This document shows positions 24,065 through 36,379 of a DNA stretch of 64,000 nucleotides, piece after piece; the stretch's first letter is position 1; each line of letters opens with the position of its first letter. The position numbers were made by a program, and so were the translations under genes. The stretch is from Clavulina sp. PMI_390 (lineage: Eukaryota > Basidiomycota > Agaricomycetes > Cantharellales > Hydnaceae). Location: assembly GCA_015039315.1 (NCBI GenBank), contig WIDE01000054.1, positions 96,750-160,749 of the forward strand, read 5' to 3'. The notes below the pieces were generated by a model. It saw only the letters and a program-made list of their open reading frames with translations, was not told the origin of the DNA and did not search any database.

Positions 24065-24497
24065 TGACAGAGGCTCCGAAGTCTGAGCCCCTTGAGGGTC
24101 GAATAGTCCAAGTTGTTGTCCGGTGCTTGGCGTTGCTTGTTTCTGTTAGACTCGACTGTTGACCCAATTGTTGAAGCATCCACACCACCTCCTAGTGAGT
24201 TTTATTCCTTGCTAATGCTGATTATGGCCCTAAATTAGTATTGCAGACGTGGTTTCGGCAACACCGGGCCAGTGGACGCGTTCCGTGGCGCCCGCTTGAG
24301 GTCGTGCCCGCCCCTACTAACCATTTCTCTCCTTAGGATACGACGGCTTCACGCCCATTACGCAGACGCTTCTACAGGGATAAATCTCACTGCGGCACGC
24401 TCTCCCAACGTCTCCTCCTGTATCAGCGAGCATCTTCACGTTATATCACTCCAAACCAGCGTCCCGGTGACAGCCTACGAACCCCCTGATCCACAAT
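24065..24497. promoter_or_regulatory. Divergent upstream region of site-2 protease and the large serine-rich gene
   Basis: 433 bp between divergent start codons, so it must hold both promoters. No coding exon can be supported; no specific site stands out. Confidence 0.4.
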
Positions 24498-27400
24498 ATG
24501 TTCCAAAGTCTACGTCAACACCGTAATGTACCAGCTACGCAGGACGAGCCCACAACGGCTCCTTCTCTGAAGCTATCTGCTGTTGCTCCAATTGCTTCAT
24601 CCTCGCGCTCCGCACTAGCACCCCGTGCCGACGACCATGTCCCCCGTCGTGTCGTTCCCAAGCGTACTGTGGTTGTTCACGATGCTCCCCGTCCCCTGTC
24701 AACAACCCAGCCTCGTATTCAGCCTGTGCGGGACCACAGCGCCGGCGCGCAGCCATCATCCCGTGCAGCTAGAACGTCTGCCTCCACCAATGGGAAACTG
24801 AAGGTGTTTGTAGACCCTCCGGCCACCGACGCCGAGACCCTACCACACCTAGTGAAGAAGCAAAAGGCTCGGGGAGCCCTAAACTCCATCAAGTGGGCTC
24901 TTGGAGATCGGACAAACGCTCCAAAAGCCAAGCCTTCGGCAAAAGCTGAACTACCCAAGGAACCGCGGTCCAGCATCGACTCTGGCAATGAAAAGTCGGA
25001 TAAAGAGAAATGGAAGTGGACTATTGGACGAGTCCGAAAGGACGCTAAAGAGAAGAGAGCTGAACTCTGTATGTACTACTCACCTGGCCACAACTCTCGC
25101 GCTGATCACTTCTCGATAGCAACGGCCCCGGGTTCACAGCCTTCAACCGTTCGGCTGGTTGAGGACCTTCCTTCCCGAACAGCTGCTCGTGCAGAGTCCC
25201 CGATTTCCCGCTCAAGTACCCCTGCACTTGAGAGTGGGGACGAACTGTCGCGCAATGGCTCCATCGCCCTCCGAGCCATGCGTTCCGTTCGTTCGATGGC
25301 GCGCATTGGTGGGTGGGCACGTGGTGACACATCTGCTGCTACGATGAGCAAACGGCTTGCTAGGGGGTCCACCAAAATCTCCGATGTCCCCAGCCCTTCA
25401 GGGAGCGGTGAATCGTGGCTTGTCGGGCCTCCGCCGCCCACCGACACTCCAACGCGAGATGTGAGTGCAGCTCAAACTACCATGCGTCCTCAAGCCGAAA
25501 GACGTTCGTCACTTGAGAAGCAATTGCCAAGTATATTGCGCTTCGGTTCCATCGTGTCTGGTCGCAGGAATCGCATGTCTACGTCAACAGCGTCCAGCGA
25601 CGAAAGCGTGATGCCTCGTGAATCAGCATCGACGCGGGCACCGAGCATATCGTCGAGGCCTAGTGTGGACTCGAAGGAATCGAAACGCTACTCGACGTCA
25701 TCCCGAAGGTCTTCTGGTACTGCATCAGTGATTTCAAGCGCGTTCTGGAGGTCATCGTCCTCTATCCCCAAGGTAGACGGGTCAGAACAGCCCACTCCAA
25801 CCCAAAGGCGTGACTCCAAGACCTCCGATGGTTTGCGTCGCAGTACCCTTGCTGCTATCTTCGATCTCTCCAAATCATCAAACTCCAAAGAAACACCTAG
25901 ACCGGTGCATGCTACTTCGTCTGGTTCCACGGGACAACACGTCATGGTGCCACAGCGAATGGATGATCATCAACCTGACCCATTTGCTGCTGGCGCCGTG
26001 GATTCATTCCTGCCCTCGACCATTCGTGCTTTGTCTGTCCCACCCTTATCGACCACGGCTCCAGAGCATGCCCCCTTGCCTCCTGAGGTGCGTCAGCGTC
26101 CCGCATCAGAGCAAGGGCTTCGATCTAGCGTCTATGCTGCATTCGGTGATGGTCTTGAAAGTTAGTTCGTCCGTATCACTCTTTAGCAAGCTATTAATCC
26201 GCCTATTGTTAGACATTCGCGGCCTCACGATGGTCAACGCCGCCACAGACGAGCTGTCTGATCTTATCAACCGTCTTGATCTGATTGCGACTCCAGAAGC
26301 CAGCCCAGCAACCAGGCGTTGGTTACAGGCTACACCAAGCAACACTTCTGGGGTTGTTGACTCCCTCAATACTGTGGAGAAAGCGATCCGCTTACGATAT
26401 CCGGAAGTCTCCCCTTCTGCTGATTCAGAAGCCCATGTGAAAGCACCAAACTTGGCGAACACCTCTCAATCGACGCCGCTGGCCGCCCCTGTGCTTCGAG
26501 GGGGAACGTTCCGCGGTCTCTCAAGGGTACCTCTATCCGGCAGCGTCACGGACCTTCGTGGTGTGGGAGGTTCCAGCAACATTTTCACGAATTCGCCCAG
26601 TACCTCGTCCGCTCGGCCTTTCAATACGGGTACTGTTAGGAAATACCCTCCTATCCACCTTTCACCATCTCCTGCTCCGGACCGTGGGCCACCTGTTGAT
26701 GAAAGTCCCATTAGACGCAGAACTGCTCGACGTCAGAGGTTATCAACGGCGCCTTTCGAGCCATCAACACCCGAGTCCTTGCGGCCTGCCCGGCTTCAGC
26801 CTTTCAATCCCAATGCTCGCGTGAGCATTGCCCCAGTACGGCAACCGTTTGAGAGTGACGCGATCAGCATCTCCAGCGGCAGAGGCGAACCCATTTCAGA
26901 CAGCGCGGATGACGAGGGATCCGACGTGCACGAAGAGTATGATCATCGTATCTCTCGCCAGAGCTTTGCAACCATTGCTTCGGCCGCATCATTCGCCCAT
27001 AACTTCAGCTCCGATAGGCCATCCTCCGTGGCTTCGGAGCAGTCCTTTGTCCCCACCTCGTTCACCGAACCCCACCATCCCTTTTCTATCACTGTGACAG
27101 CTCCATCATTAAGTTCGCATGACTACGAGCTTGACGACTCTCCACCATCCGACGAAGACTCGGCTGGCGAGGATGACACCACTAGGAAAACATTTGACTT
27201 CACGGGAGAGATCAGTAAGCTTAACGTCGCCGGCTCGCGAAAAAGCTTTGTTCGACAGCTTGAAGCTGCGTTCCGGGTGCCCGATGAGCTGCGAGCCTCG
27301 GCTGAAACCCGATCACCCACCGACATTGATTGGAATTTATTGGGCGCTGGTTCGAATGTGAGTTTGAAATTTTCAGCTTGACCTTTTGTGATGACAAACA

Positions 27401-30400
27401 TCCTTTCTGGTTAGACCACTCTGCGTAAAGGATCGCTCACCCAGCCTGACTCACAACAATCTGACTTGGAAGAGAGCGGTCGCTTTGAACAACCCGGAAC
27501 CATTCGTGGTCGGCGCACTGTATGTCAGGCCATTGCTTGAATTTGCTGTCATTAATTCACACCTGTCCTGTAGACTGCTAGACACTCCCGCACAAATACA
27601 GTGTCTAGTGTGCTCAGTGCGCACGAGCTCTCTCTTCTGAAAGGCCTTGATGCCTCAATGTATGCATTAGCTACATCGAGCTCCATGCAGCCTGGGTCAC
27701 AATCCTCTCTTGCTCAACGCGAGCCTGTTTTTTCAGCTTCGGCCCCCCCGTCAAGCACCCAGATTACCCGGGATATTTCCCTCGATGGGTATATCGACAG
27801 CTCGCCGTACAAGATTGCCGCGATTGATCTTTCCTTAATCCATCCTATGGACGCGGCACTATCGTCTGGAGCGGAGGATGTTTCTACCTCTCAGGAAGCT
27901 GCGAGCTCTGAGTCAGCTGTTGAGATCTCCCGTGGTCGGACATTGTCGGTCGAATTTGACAATGACTTCCAACAGCAAGCTCACTCTTCCCATGCTGAGG
28001 CCGGTACTGGCCACTATCGAGAGTCAATACAGAGCATTAGCTCATTTGGCTCGATTGTCTATGGGGGTGTGTCTGACCCCTTCGGCTACAAGTGTGGCGA
28101 AGCCTCGGAGCTGTCAGCTGAACAGTCAGCAGAGGATTCCTTGAAGCCGCCCACCCGCCACCGCCATAATGATTCTGTCATCAGTATCCCGTCTATCTCT
28201 AGCTATGGCCAAATCATCAAGGGTGGTACACGGAATCCCTTCGGTTACGCATCGTCATTCCGAACAACCTACACGCATGACGCGTCTGCTGATTTCGATG
28301 AGTCGCTTAGTGGCTATCAGAACGATCTGACAGAAGCCTCAGGATTCAGCAGTGGCAACCGTCGCCGAGATTCCTCCCATTCGACATTCTACTTCCGTAG
28401 CAGAGAACGTCCACCCTCTCTCCCCCTTCCGCCCCTCCCCGAAGGTCTCCAAGCCAACAAGCGTGACGACTCCATGACTTCGATTGCACCTCCTGTGAGT
28501 TTCTACAATATGACCCACAGGGATCATCAGCGCAACCGGCTGTCAAACGACAGCAGCAGTTCCGCGCCACATGCATACGGCAATTTTGGTGCCACGAATG
28601 AGCGAGCCAGTTGGGCACGACCCCAGAGCGGCATTTCTATCGATAGCACCAACGATTTTTCGCCACCTCCCAACCGAGATCGACCAGGTATTGGAGATAA
28701 GATGTTCTCCAGCGCCGCACAGTTTGGTGGTGTCTCTCTGCCTTCCATTGTCGCTTCCCCCAGCGCAAGTGAGGCAGGAAGTAGCTTCCAAGGGCATGGA
28801 GCAATGAGTGTGATGGATTCACCTGACAACCAGCGCTCCTCTGGCGATTCTGACACTTTTTCGAAGACTGGGCAGGAGGTCTCAGATGCTTCAATCTTTG
28901 ATGGGCCACCTTCTAGGAGCCAAGCCTCTGGCGGAATGCTGTTCGGCACGCACGTCGGTGATCAACGGCGAGCAATGTCTGTCTACAGCACGATGAGCTC
29001 GTCCACAAATGATCGGGAGGATGACACCATGATCTCTATGCTTGGTGGGGGCCACGTCGCTCGGAAGATCGTGACAGATGCCTTTACATCATCCCCTTGC
29101 TTCAAGGTCAAACCCCGCAAGAAGCGCCCTACGTTTCAGGCTAGGCTTGATCGCCATGACGAGAGCAGCATCTCTTCGTCATTCAATGAAGTTTCGAGTT
29201 CAGACGTCAACAGTTCCCCTCTCGCACTAAAGAGAACTTCTGCAACATTCGGCCGCAAGCGAATGGCACTCGCTACCCAGGGGCTGCTCCAGCGCAACAG
29301 CCTCGAGAATAGCGCGCTATCTGGAGATGGATCCGATGCATCTGCTATTGCGACGTCGAGTAAGCCCTTTGCCCCAAGGCTTACTCGCAATATCTTTGCC
29401 GAAAGCTTGACTCAGAAGCCGGAGGCCGAGGCAAAGCAGCCCGTCGTCCCGGTCATTCCCGCCCCCATTGCTCCAGATACTCCTCCCGCCTCAGACGTTG
29501 AATCGATGAATTCCCAACGAAACATCGATGCTGCTCGTATCAGTGTTGCTGCTTCTGACTCTCCTCAGCCAGGGAGCACGTTATCTGGTCGCATTCGTGC
29601 TCGCGGCTCTGGGCACCGACGTCGCCCCATTGAGCTTTCCGTTGACGTTGGTTCTGTTAGTGAAGAGGTTCCCGGGCTAGTGGACCACTCATATTCATCA
29701 GGAGGTAGCATATCAAGCATGGCGTCGAGTGTGACTTCAGCTCGCTTTGATTTTGCCAATAATCCTGACACTGCTGCCCCTGTCGATATCGTGGATGCAG
29801 AAGATGACATACAGCATGATGAGATCATGCAACGATATATGACCTTACGGAAGCAAGCGCTTGATATTGTGAATCAGAGCAAGATGGAATGGCAAGATAC
29901 AGATTTCTCTCGTTTTGCGATGGCCAGTGAGTCTGCTACCCTACGTCGACAGCCCCTACAGCTACTAATCCAATTCTTGGCGCAGCATTTGTCCCCCCCA
30001 CCGACAAGAAGGCTCTACAGGCGTTCTATAACCACTCAGTACGCACGTACACTCATCTGCCAACGGAGCTTTGCATTCGTCGGCAGCGCACAAGCTCCCG
30101 TGTCGCTCCGTACGGCAGCCCTGCCCCCAAGAAGAGTCCAGGGCGCCGTGCTGGGCGATACCAGCTACCTCGCCATGCTCGTACAGCAAGTGAAGAGCAG
30201 GCTATTGCGGCAATATCACCACCTTCCGCATTTGCCCACAATTCATCCTTGGCCATGGACCAATCGTTCTCCAGCCTCAATCTCCAACACCCGTTACAGC
30301 CGAAGCCTATCGAGAACGGAGCTCATGCCCCAGGTCGTCTCCGCGTAACCTCAAAGGCGCGGAGGAATGCGGCCGAGTGGTCGAAGCGACATAGCATCAC

Positions 30401-30645
30401 TGAGGAGGGGATGCCAGAACTCTCTACACATTTCACAACTGCGATAGCCACTTCTCGTGGCAAAGAAAATGCGGAGTCTTTTGGACTGGGAAATAGGTGA
30501 GTACTCAGTCTTCGTCAGCATGTTGATTTGCCTGACTTTTTTTTCTCTCTTTTTAAGTACCAATACATCACTCCGAATCTCTCGCCCTCGACCGAAGAAC
30601 CGCCCTCAGTCCATGCTAGGTGCTTCTTCCGTCAAGGCGAGGTGA
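24498..30645 (+). CDS. Very large serine-rich, mostly disordered protein, function unknown
   Basis: One gene of roughly 1,930 residues built from at least seven exons joined in frame; I recognise no catalytic domain. The start at 24498 begins MFQSLRQHRNVPATQ. The chain is rich in Ser, Pro, Asp and Arg with many SP/TP and RxxS sites typical of kinase targets. A short helical block follows the third exon border (VNAATDELSDLINRLDLIAT). At 28033-28248 two related blocks occur, SISSFGSIVYGGVSDPFGYK and SISSYGQIIKGGTRNPFGY. Around 29080-29150 is a basic stretch (FKVKPRKKRPTFQARLDR). Near the end, after EIMQRYMTLRKQALDIVNQS, the tail carries RVTSKARRNAAEWSKRHS and GKENAES and ends RPQSMLGASSVKAR. 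A 51-nt in-frame intron (25069-25119) is probable. Such architecture suggests a phosphoregulated scaffold, which is inference. Confidence 0.8.
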
Positions 30646-31088
30646 TGGTTTGCTTATCACGTCTAAATTATGAATTTTACTTACGTCTTCAGCCACGATT
30701 TGATCTCCTTCACGTGTAATGTTAACGCAATGTTGTCTGTGATGAACGCTACTGCAACGATTTCTTTACTTTTCCTATCTTATTTCGCCCCCCGATGACT
30801 TTATGCCTCTTCGTTATTTATTTGCGGACTTTTTTTATATACGCCGTCTGCCTGCTTGCCTCTTCCTTCCCTGCGCCACAAAGTACATTTGCTAAATCCT
30901 CTTCTCGCTACTGGCTTTTCTTACACATGTACGCCCTTTGGCCAGGCAGCCATGTTGTTCACTAATCGAGCTTTGTGAACAGCTATCACCTTGGAGTACG
31001 CTTTGCGCGCCTGACATTAGCCTCTGGGTTGTGGACCTCCAGAAGGTGACTTGAGAAGGGGAGATGGTCACATGATCAACATCCGAAA
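30646..31088. other. Intergenic: 3' flank of serine-rich gene and SEN54 promoter
   Basis: T-rich and CT-rich stretches (about 30770-30870) precede SEN54. No gene supported. Confidence 0.4.
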
Positions 31089-32760
31089 ATGGACGACGAG
31101 CTTGTCCCAATTGCCACCAGTGTTCCTCGTGCAAACGACGACGGGGATGGTGAGGACGACTCTGGAGACGAGGATGCGGTCGACTGGACAAAACTACCGT
31201 GCGTTTGTAACTAAATCACCCAGCAGCATGAGACTCAGTCTTTGCATACACAGGTCGTTCCAGAGCAGCAGCAAAGCCGTGATTCCGAAACGAGGAGATA
31301 AAGAATTTGAACCAGCTCCAGGCGGAGGATCGAGCCTGCAAGCTTTTTCACTGGAACGCTCGCGTCAAGCTATGACCGATGCGTTGAGAGGGACAAGAAC
31401 AATCGCGTCGTGAGTCACATCAGTTCGTTCAGCCCAACCTCCAACTTATGCGCACACCTTAGCAAGTCAATCTCGTATGGGATTTGGCTCCCACATTTCT
31501 CGCGTGTACAAGTCTTTCAAACGCGAGGAGTCCTGTTCAATACCCTCGGTCATCCGATGCGTCGTTCAGTCGTCGTCGCTCCAAACGAAAAGCCAAAGAC
31601 GGTCACTACCCTCGAACTGCTCCCTGAGGAAGCACTATATGTCATTGAACGCGGATCGCTGCTTTGCTTCAATCCACGAAGACCTCTCGCACCAGAGGCC
31701 ATTCAGCAACTGGAGCCAGAGTCTTCGTCTTTTGCAGAGGAGCCTCTAACGGTGCAACAAGCATTTGCTGAAATGATCGGGAAAGAATCCTTAACCCTGG
31801 CGAGATACCAGGTTCGCTTGACCTCCGCTTTCTCAGATGAGCTATAGGCCCTGTCTCACCAGGCAATATAACAGTGCTACTCGTGCCTCAAACGTCTAGG
31901 ATTCATCGTGACACGAGCCGTTCCACCACCATCATCCCCTTCTTACCCTGTTCCTCCGCCCCATAAAGTCTCCAATACCGACCTACCCTCAGTATTTGTC
32001 CGATTGCTCAACTGGTTCACATCGTTCTTCCAGCTTGGGCCACGAAGCATCATACGTGGTAGCATCTTGGGCATTCGTACAAGTGGTCTGCGGAGCTTCT
32101 GTGACTATAGTAAGTAATGGCACACTTATACGGCTACCTATTGAGCTCACTGCTTTGTACAGCGCAAATCTTCCGTGCACTGAGAATAATCCCCTCTGGG
32201 CATAGCCACCCCATCGGCTTCTCCTCATCATCGCAAGAACATTCAGAGCCCGAGTCACCATATACCGTCTTTTACCACGTTTGGAAGCCAAACACTCCGT
32301 GGAAGAAAACAGCTCCACCGAAGGCCGATTTCGAATTAGTTGTGATTGAGTAAGCTTCTGAGGCTCTCAAAAAACCAATCTAACATCACCCTTCCATGAT
32401 AGCGGTCGGACGACGCCCATGCCTTCACTACACGAACTTACCTCCCTCTTCGCTACGCTCCCCCGTACGGCTCCTCCTTTGCCCAAGAAGCGGCTACTCC
32501 CTACGACCCCCAACACCTCCCTTACTGATTCAAAACGCACAGTATCAGCTCCCTCGCCGACGACATCACTCCGCGCCTTTAGTACCTGGCTGTTTGGCAT
32601 CAATCGAAAAGCCACCGGCTCTTGGACGCAGCCTAAACCCAACCCTTTCGCATCAATCAGGGCGGGTAACAAGAACGTCATCCTTGGTGTTGTTGATGCT
32701 GGCAATGTGTCGTTTTTCCGATTCGGCGAAGGGTGCTTTGATGAGTGGCCTATGATATAG
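31089..32760 (+). CDS. SEN54: tRNA-splicing endonuclease subunit SEN54
   Basis: Structural subunit of the heterotetrameric SEN complex that cuts introns from pre-tRNAs; it pairs with catalytic SEN2. Start at 31089 (MDDELVPIATSVPRANDD) leads through an acidic head DEDAVDWTKLP. The next exon gives KAVIPKRGDKEFEPAPGG and LERSRQAMTDALRGTRTIAS, the family N-terminal block. Then come ISYGIWLPHFSRVQVFQTRG, LLPEEALYVIERGSLLCF and LTVQQAFAEMIG, the SEN54 core signature, followed by CYSCLKRLGFIVTRA. The C-terminal exons include PYTVFYHVWKPNTPWKKTAP and PNPFASIRAGNKNVILGVVD, with stop at 32758-32760. Six or more exons. The protein has about 480 residues, within the fungal range. Confidence 0.92.
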
Positions 32761-33227
32761 ACATTGTCATGTTCATATCGCATTGTATTTGGCGGCCATG
32801 AGATTGTATACACAGCTTGGCAGAGGTGTCAAGAGTGATGTGGGTTCCTGATGATAGAAGTACTTCATCCGCTGCTTGTTAATCTTGAGGCAGTGTCCTC
32901 CAGCCTGGACAATAGCAGCTACATGGGGATCCGCAGTTATAGGTACTCGACATCCAAAGTACAAGATAAAATACATGTACATATACAATGGGAGGGAGAT
33001 GTATGAAACATTAGCGAAAGCATGGTTAGTGGTTTCCAAGTCAAACAACTTGCGTTGTGAGCTCAGTAAATAACGCGAAAAGGCGAAAAACGAACAAGGC
33101 ATTGGAATAACGAAAGAAAAACAATGAGAGGATTCTCAAAGATAGAAAAAAACCGACACACGGTGCAAGCGACCAGCACATCAGCACCTTCCAGGAGAAA
33201 ATGGACAAAATACCAAGAGGACCACAT
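32761..33227. other. Intergenic between convergent genes
   Basis: 3' flanks of SEN54 and of the F-box/YccV gene. Nothing else seen. Confidence 0.4.
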
Positions 33228-35820
33228 CTATGGGTCGTGGACTGGTGGACACTCTCCCGTCTTGAGATACTGCGCCACTTTGGTCTCGTCATCTGGGAAG
33301 CGCACAAATGTCTCTGGCACAGGCATGAACACCGCGCGTTTCTCGGGGCCATCAATGGGGCGTAAGAAGTGTCGACCTAGGTTGGGATACCCCTGCACAA
33401 GTGAGCGAAGAATCTCATCAGTTGTACGGGATTTGTGAGCACTAAGCGGGAGATCGCTATCAAGACAGCTAATAGGAATGATGTTGTCTTCCGCGACGTC
33501 TATCGATGGGTACAATGGCAGAAGTTCAATCAGCTACTTCAAAACATGGCCAAGACATAGAACTTACATCGTGCAGACCCATCCGCCGCACATACAGTGT
33601 AGAACGGTTGGTGCCGCCCTCGCTCCAGCGCGTCAATGCCAAAACGAATGATCCCTAAGGATAATCATGTGGGTCAGTATTCACTGCCAAGGTGACTACA
33701 GATGTATATGACTGACAGGTGTTAGTGGCATGGCAGTGGTCGTCGCCATCCAAGATAACCGCTACATAACTGGAAAAGTCCAAGCTCAGACTCAGGAATA
33801 CACCAAGCCATATCTTTCAGCAGCAGTCTTGCACTCACTCAAAGATCCGATGAACAAATACGAGGCCAGAGAAGTAGCGTACGGCGCCCCTCTGTGCCTT
33901 CCTCGGCTTTTGTGCGTCTTCATCTATCAGCTTCTTGCACTCATTCATCATGAGCTGTCGGGGTTCACCGACTAGAGCTGGTGCTAGCCGTCTCAGCAAT
34001 ACAGGGCCAATATCCAGCTGGTAGTTCTGCCCTACAATCTGTGTGATATGGTGCACAAAATCACGCGGCGGAGTATTTGTTGAGCGCTCCTCTTGGACAA
34101 ACAGACAGAACACGCCGTAGATGGCTATGTCTAGCTCAGAGGTGGAGATTTCCGATTGGTGGATTTGAGCACACGACAAGATGTTTTTGGCAGAGCGGAA
34201 GACCATGTCGTGAGTGGAGCTCACGCGCAGGCGGTCTGTCTGTCCATCCTTCGCCACTTGGGCCAGATCGACAAAAGGCGTTGTTGCTGAGCTGTATATG
34301 TCGACATGAATACCATTCTGAACAGAATCATAATGGCTTGCATATGGGCTCCGAGGAGATACTTTGGCGGAGAGAGGGACGAAAGCATGTGCATGGCCTG
34401 GTAGACTCACGGGAGAAGCTGGGATATCGAGCCTTCGGCACAGAGCTGTGGGCCAATAAAAGAAAGTTTAGTATATAAGGCGTCATCAAGAGTGTGAAGG
34501 ACCTTACCGATAAAGATGGCTGACAGCGATAGCGGGATGGATTTCTTATTGGAAGTAAGCACTTTGTGAAGGTAGGAATTCCAAACCAGATGATAATCCT
34601 CTAAAAAGTCAAGCAGCGCCATTAGAAATAAACAGATGGCGCATGGTATGCGTACTAACCTATCGCAGGGCCATACCCCTTGCTCCTCATCCAGCTACAG
34701 ATTGCCAATATAATTTCTATTCGGTCGTACTTGGCATCTACCGCATCCAGAGTTAGATTGAGTTGATCTTCAATATGTGTCCGGCACTCCAACGCTAATG
34801 CGTCAAGCATGGAAGCTATCTAGAAACCCAATAATCGTCAGCTCCGATCATGGTACGGCTCACACTGGCGCCTACCTCGGAATAACGAACGCCCCAAAAG
34901 CCAGAGAATATCGACAACCCTTCTTCAAGGCTCATGTCCTCCGAATCGCCAGTGCATATCCGAACGACACGCTCAATCGCTTCCCTTCGAGATATTGTGG
35001 CCATAATCTATGACAAAGATAAAGACGGAGCACAGATGAGGGTTTAGACAGGAGGTGGATGAGCATCATCTCTGATACGCACCTCGTCAATCCAATGAGA
35101 CTGGGCCAACCAGTCTTCTGATGGCGAGTGACGAGGCCTGAAACTACCAGGGGCGTCTATTCGTGACCTTCGATCTGCTAGAACATCCCATACGTCCATG
35201 CCAAGATCATCAACCAGCAAGTGAGAGAGCTCGTACCGCTGGGTACGATCGACAACGGTGCATGCGAGGGCATCAAGCGCTTGGCGGTCACGATACCAGC
35301 GCTGGATATATAGGACACGATAGTCGGGAGGGGGGGAGGATGAAGAGGACGAGCTCGAGTTGCGAGAGCTGCGGCGCGAATGGGTGCCCCGGATTTGCGT
35401 GAGTGTATGGATATATGGTTTGGAAGAGGCTGGAGAGCCGGTATTAGATGCTCCGCAAGAAAGTGAAGTGGATGGGTCGGAAGAAGTGCTCGTCCGTGGA
35501 GAGGAAATGGGGGTGGATCTTGAGGGGTCTTGGGGAGGGGATGGAGATGACCGGTTGGAGGACGGTGCCAGTTGATATGTCACTGATGCCGAGGGCGAAG
35601 GTGAAGACGGAGTAGGAGGAGGTGGGGGCGCATGATGCTTCCACCTTGCCTCATAGTGTGGTCGCCAGATATGGGAGAGGCAGGCGATACTGCGTAAAGT
35701 AGAGGAAGCCGCTGCACATTGAGCCAAGGCCCTCGCACTACTATCGTCGCCGAATCCCTCATGAACAGGTAGCTGACGAAGAATGTGTTCGTATATCTCG
35801 GGGTATATGTAGGGCAACAT
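33228..35820 (-). CDS. FBXO21-like protein: F-box, SirB1-type transglutaminase-like domain and YccV/HspQ domain
   Basis: Likely substrate receptor of an SCF ubiquitin ligase. I chose ATG 35820 (MLPYIYPEIYEHILRQLPVH) because it opens directly into an F-box-like helix. A disordered Ser/Pro insert follows, then RDRQALDALACTVVDRTQRY. Middle exons carry SRREAIERVVRI, LEEGLSIFSGFWGVRYSE, MLDALALECR, then NSYLHKVLTSNKKSIPLSLS, and RLDIPASPVSLPGHAHAFV, which together form the SirB1/transglutaminase-like domain. The end has RGAVRYFSGLVFVHRIFEYV and RSTLYVRRMGLHDV then DVAEDNIIPISC, a YccV (hemimethylated-DNA-binding/HspQ) fold, and stops at 33228. The domain order equals animal FBXO21. No catalytic Cys is evident in the transglutaminase-like part. 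Confidence 0.85.
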
Positions 35821-36379
35821 CGCTCCTAGTCCTCGTACGCAGGAGTATATGCAATCGCAGGGACAGATAGGGAGACTACCAAGGCAGCTAGGCACCAGAC
35901 TAGTGATACAAGTTGGTTCCGCCGGTCAAGCTAACTCACTGGCCTGCGCTCCGCAAAGAGTGAAGGTCCGACCCGCAACTCTTTCTGACGACTCGCTGCC
36001 CAAACATGCCCAAACACAGACATGCATTTATTCCGTCTTTACGGGCATCAGAAAGAGGCTAAAAGTAGTGGGTGGGTGATCGTGTCAAATATTGTACAGG
36101 GACATTAACTGAAACACAATGAACACGTTAACAAGATGCCAGATTGAGAGTGGCTAACTAAGAATCAGGAACACAAAAAAATTGGAATAGCCTCCGCACA
36201 GAGTGAGTCGGGGCGAGAAAAGCATTAACATGGGACTTGAAAGGCCTGGCATCACTAGCAATTCAGAGACAAACAAACCAATGCGCCCCAAAGCAGACCC
36301 CATTAAACCGAAGAGAAGTAGGAAGAAATGGGAGGTTGAGGAAGAGTCCGAAGTTTTGAGCAAGTACACGTCCCCTCCC
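35821..36379. other. Intergenic: F-box/YccV promoter and aquaporin 3' flank
   Basis: Frames on both strands at 36154-36580 are antisense or readthrough shadows of the aquaporin last exon. No gene supported. Confidence 0.4.
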
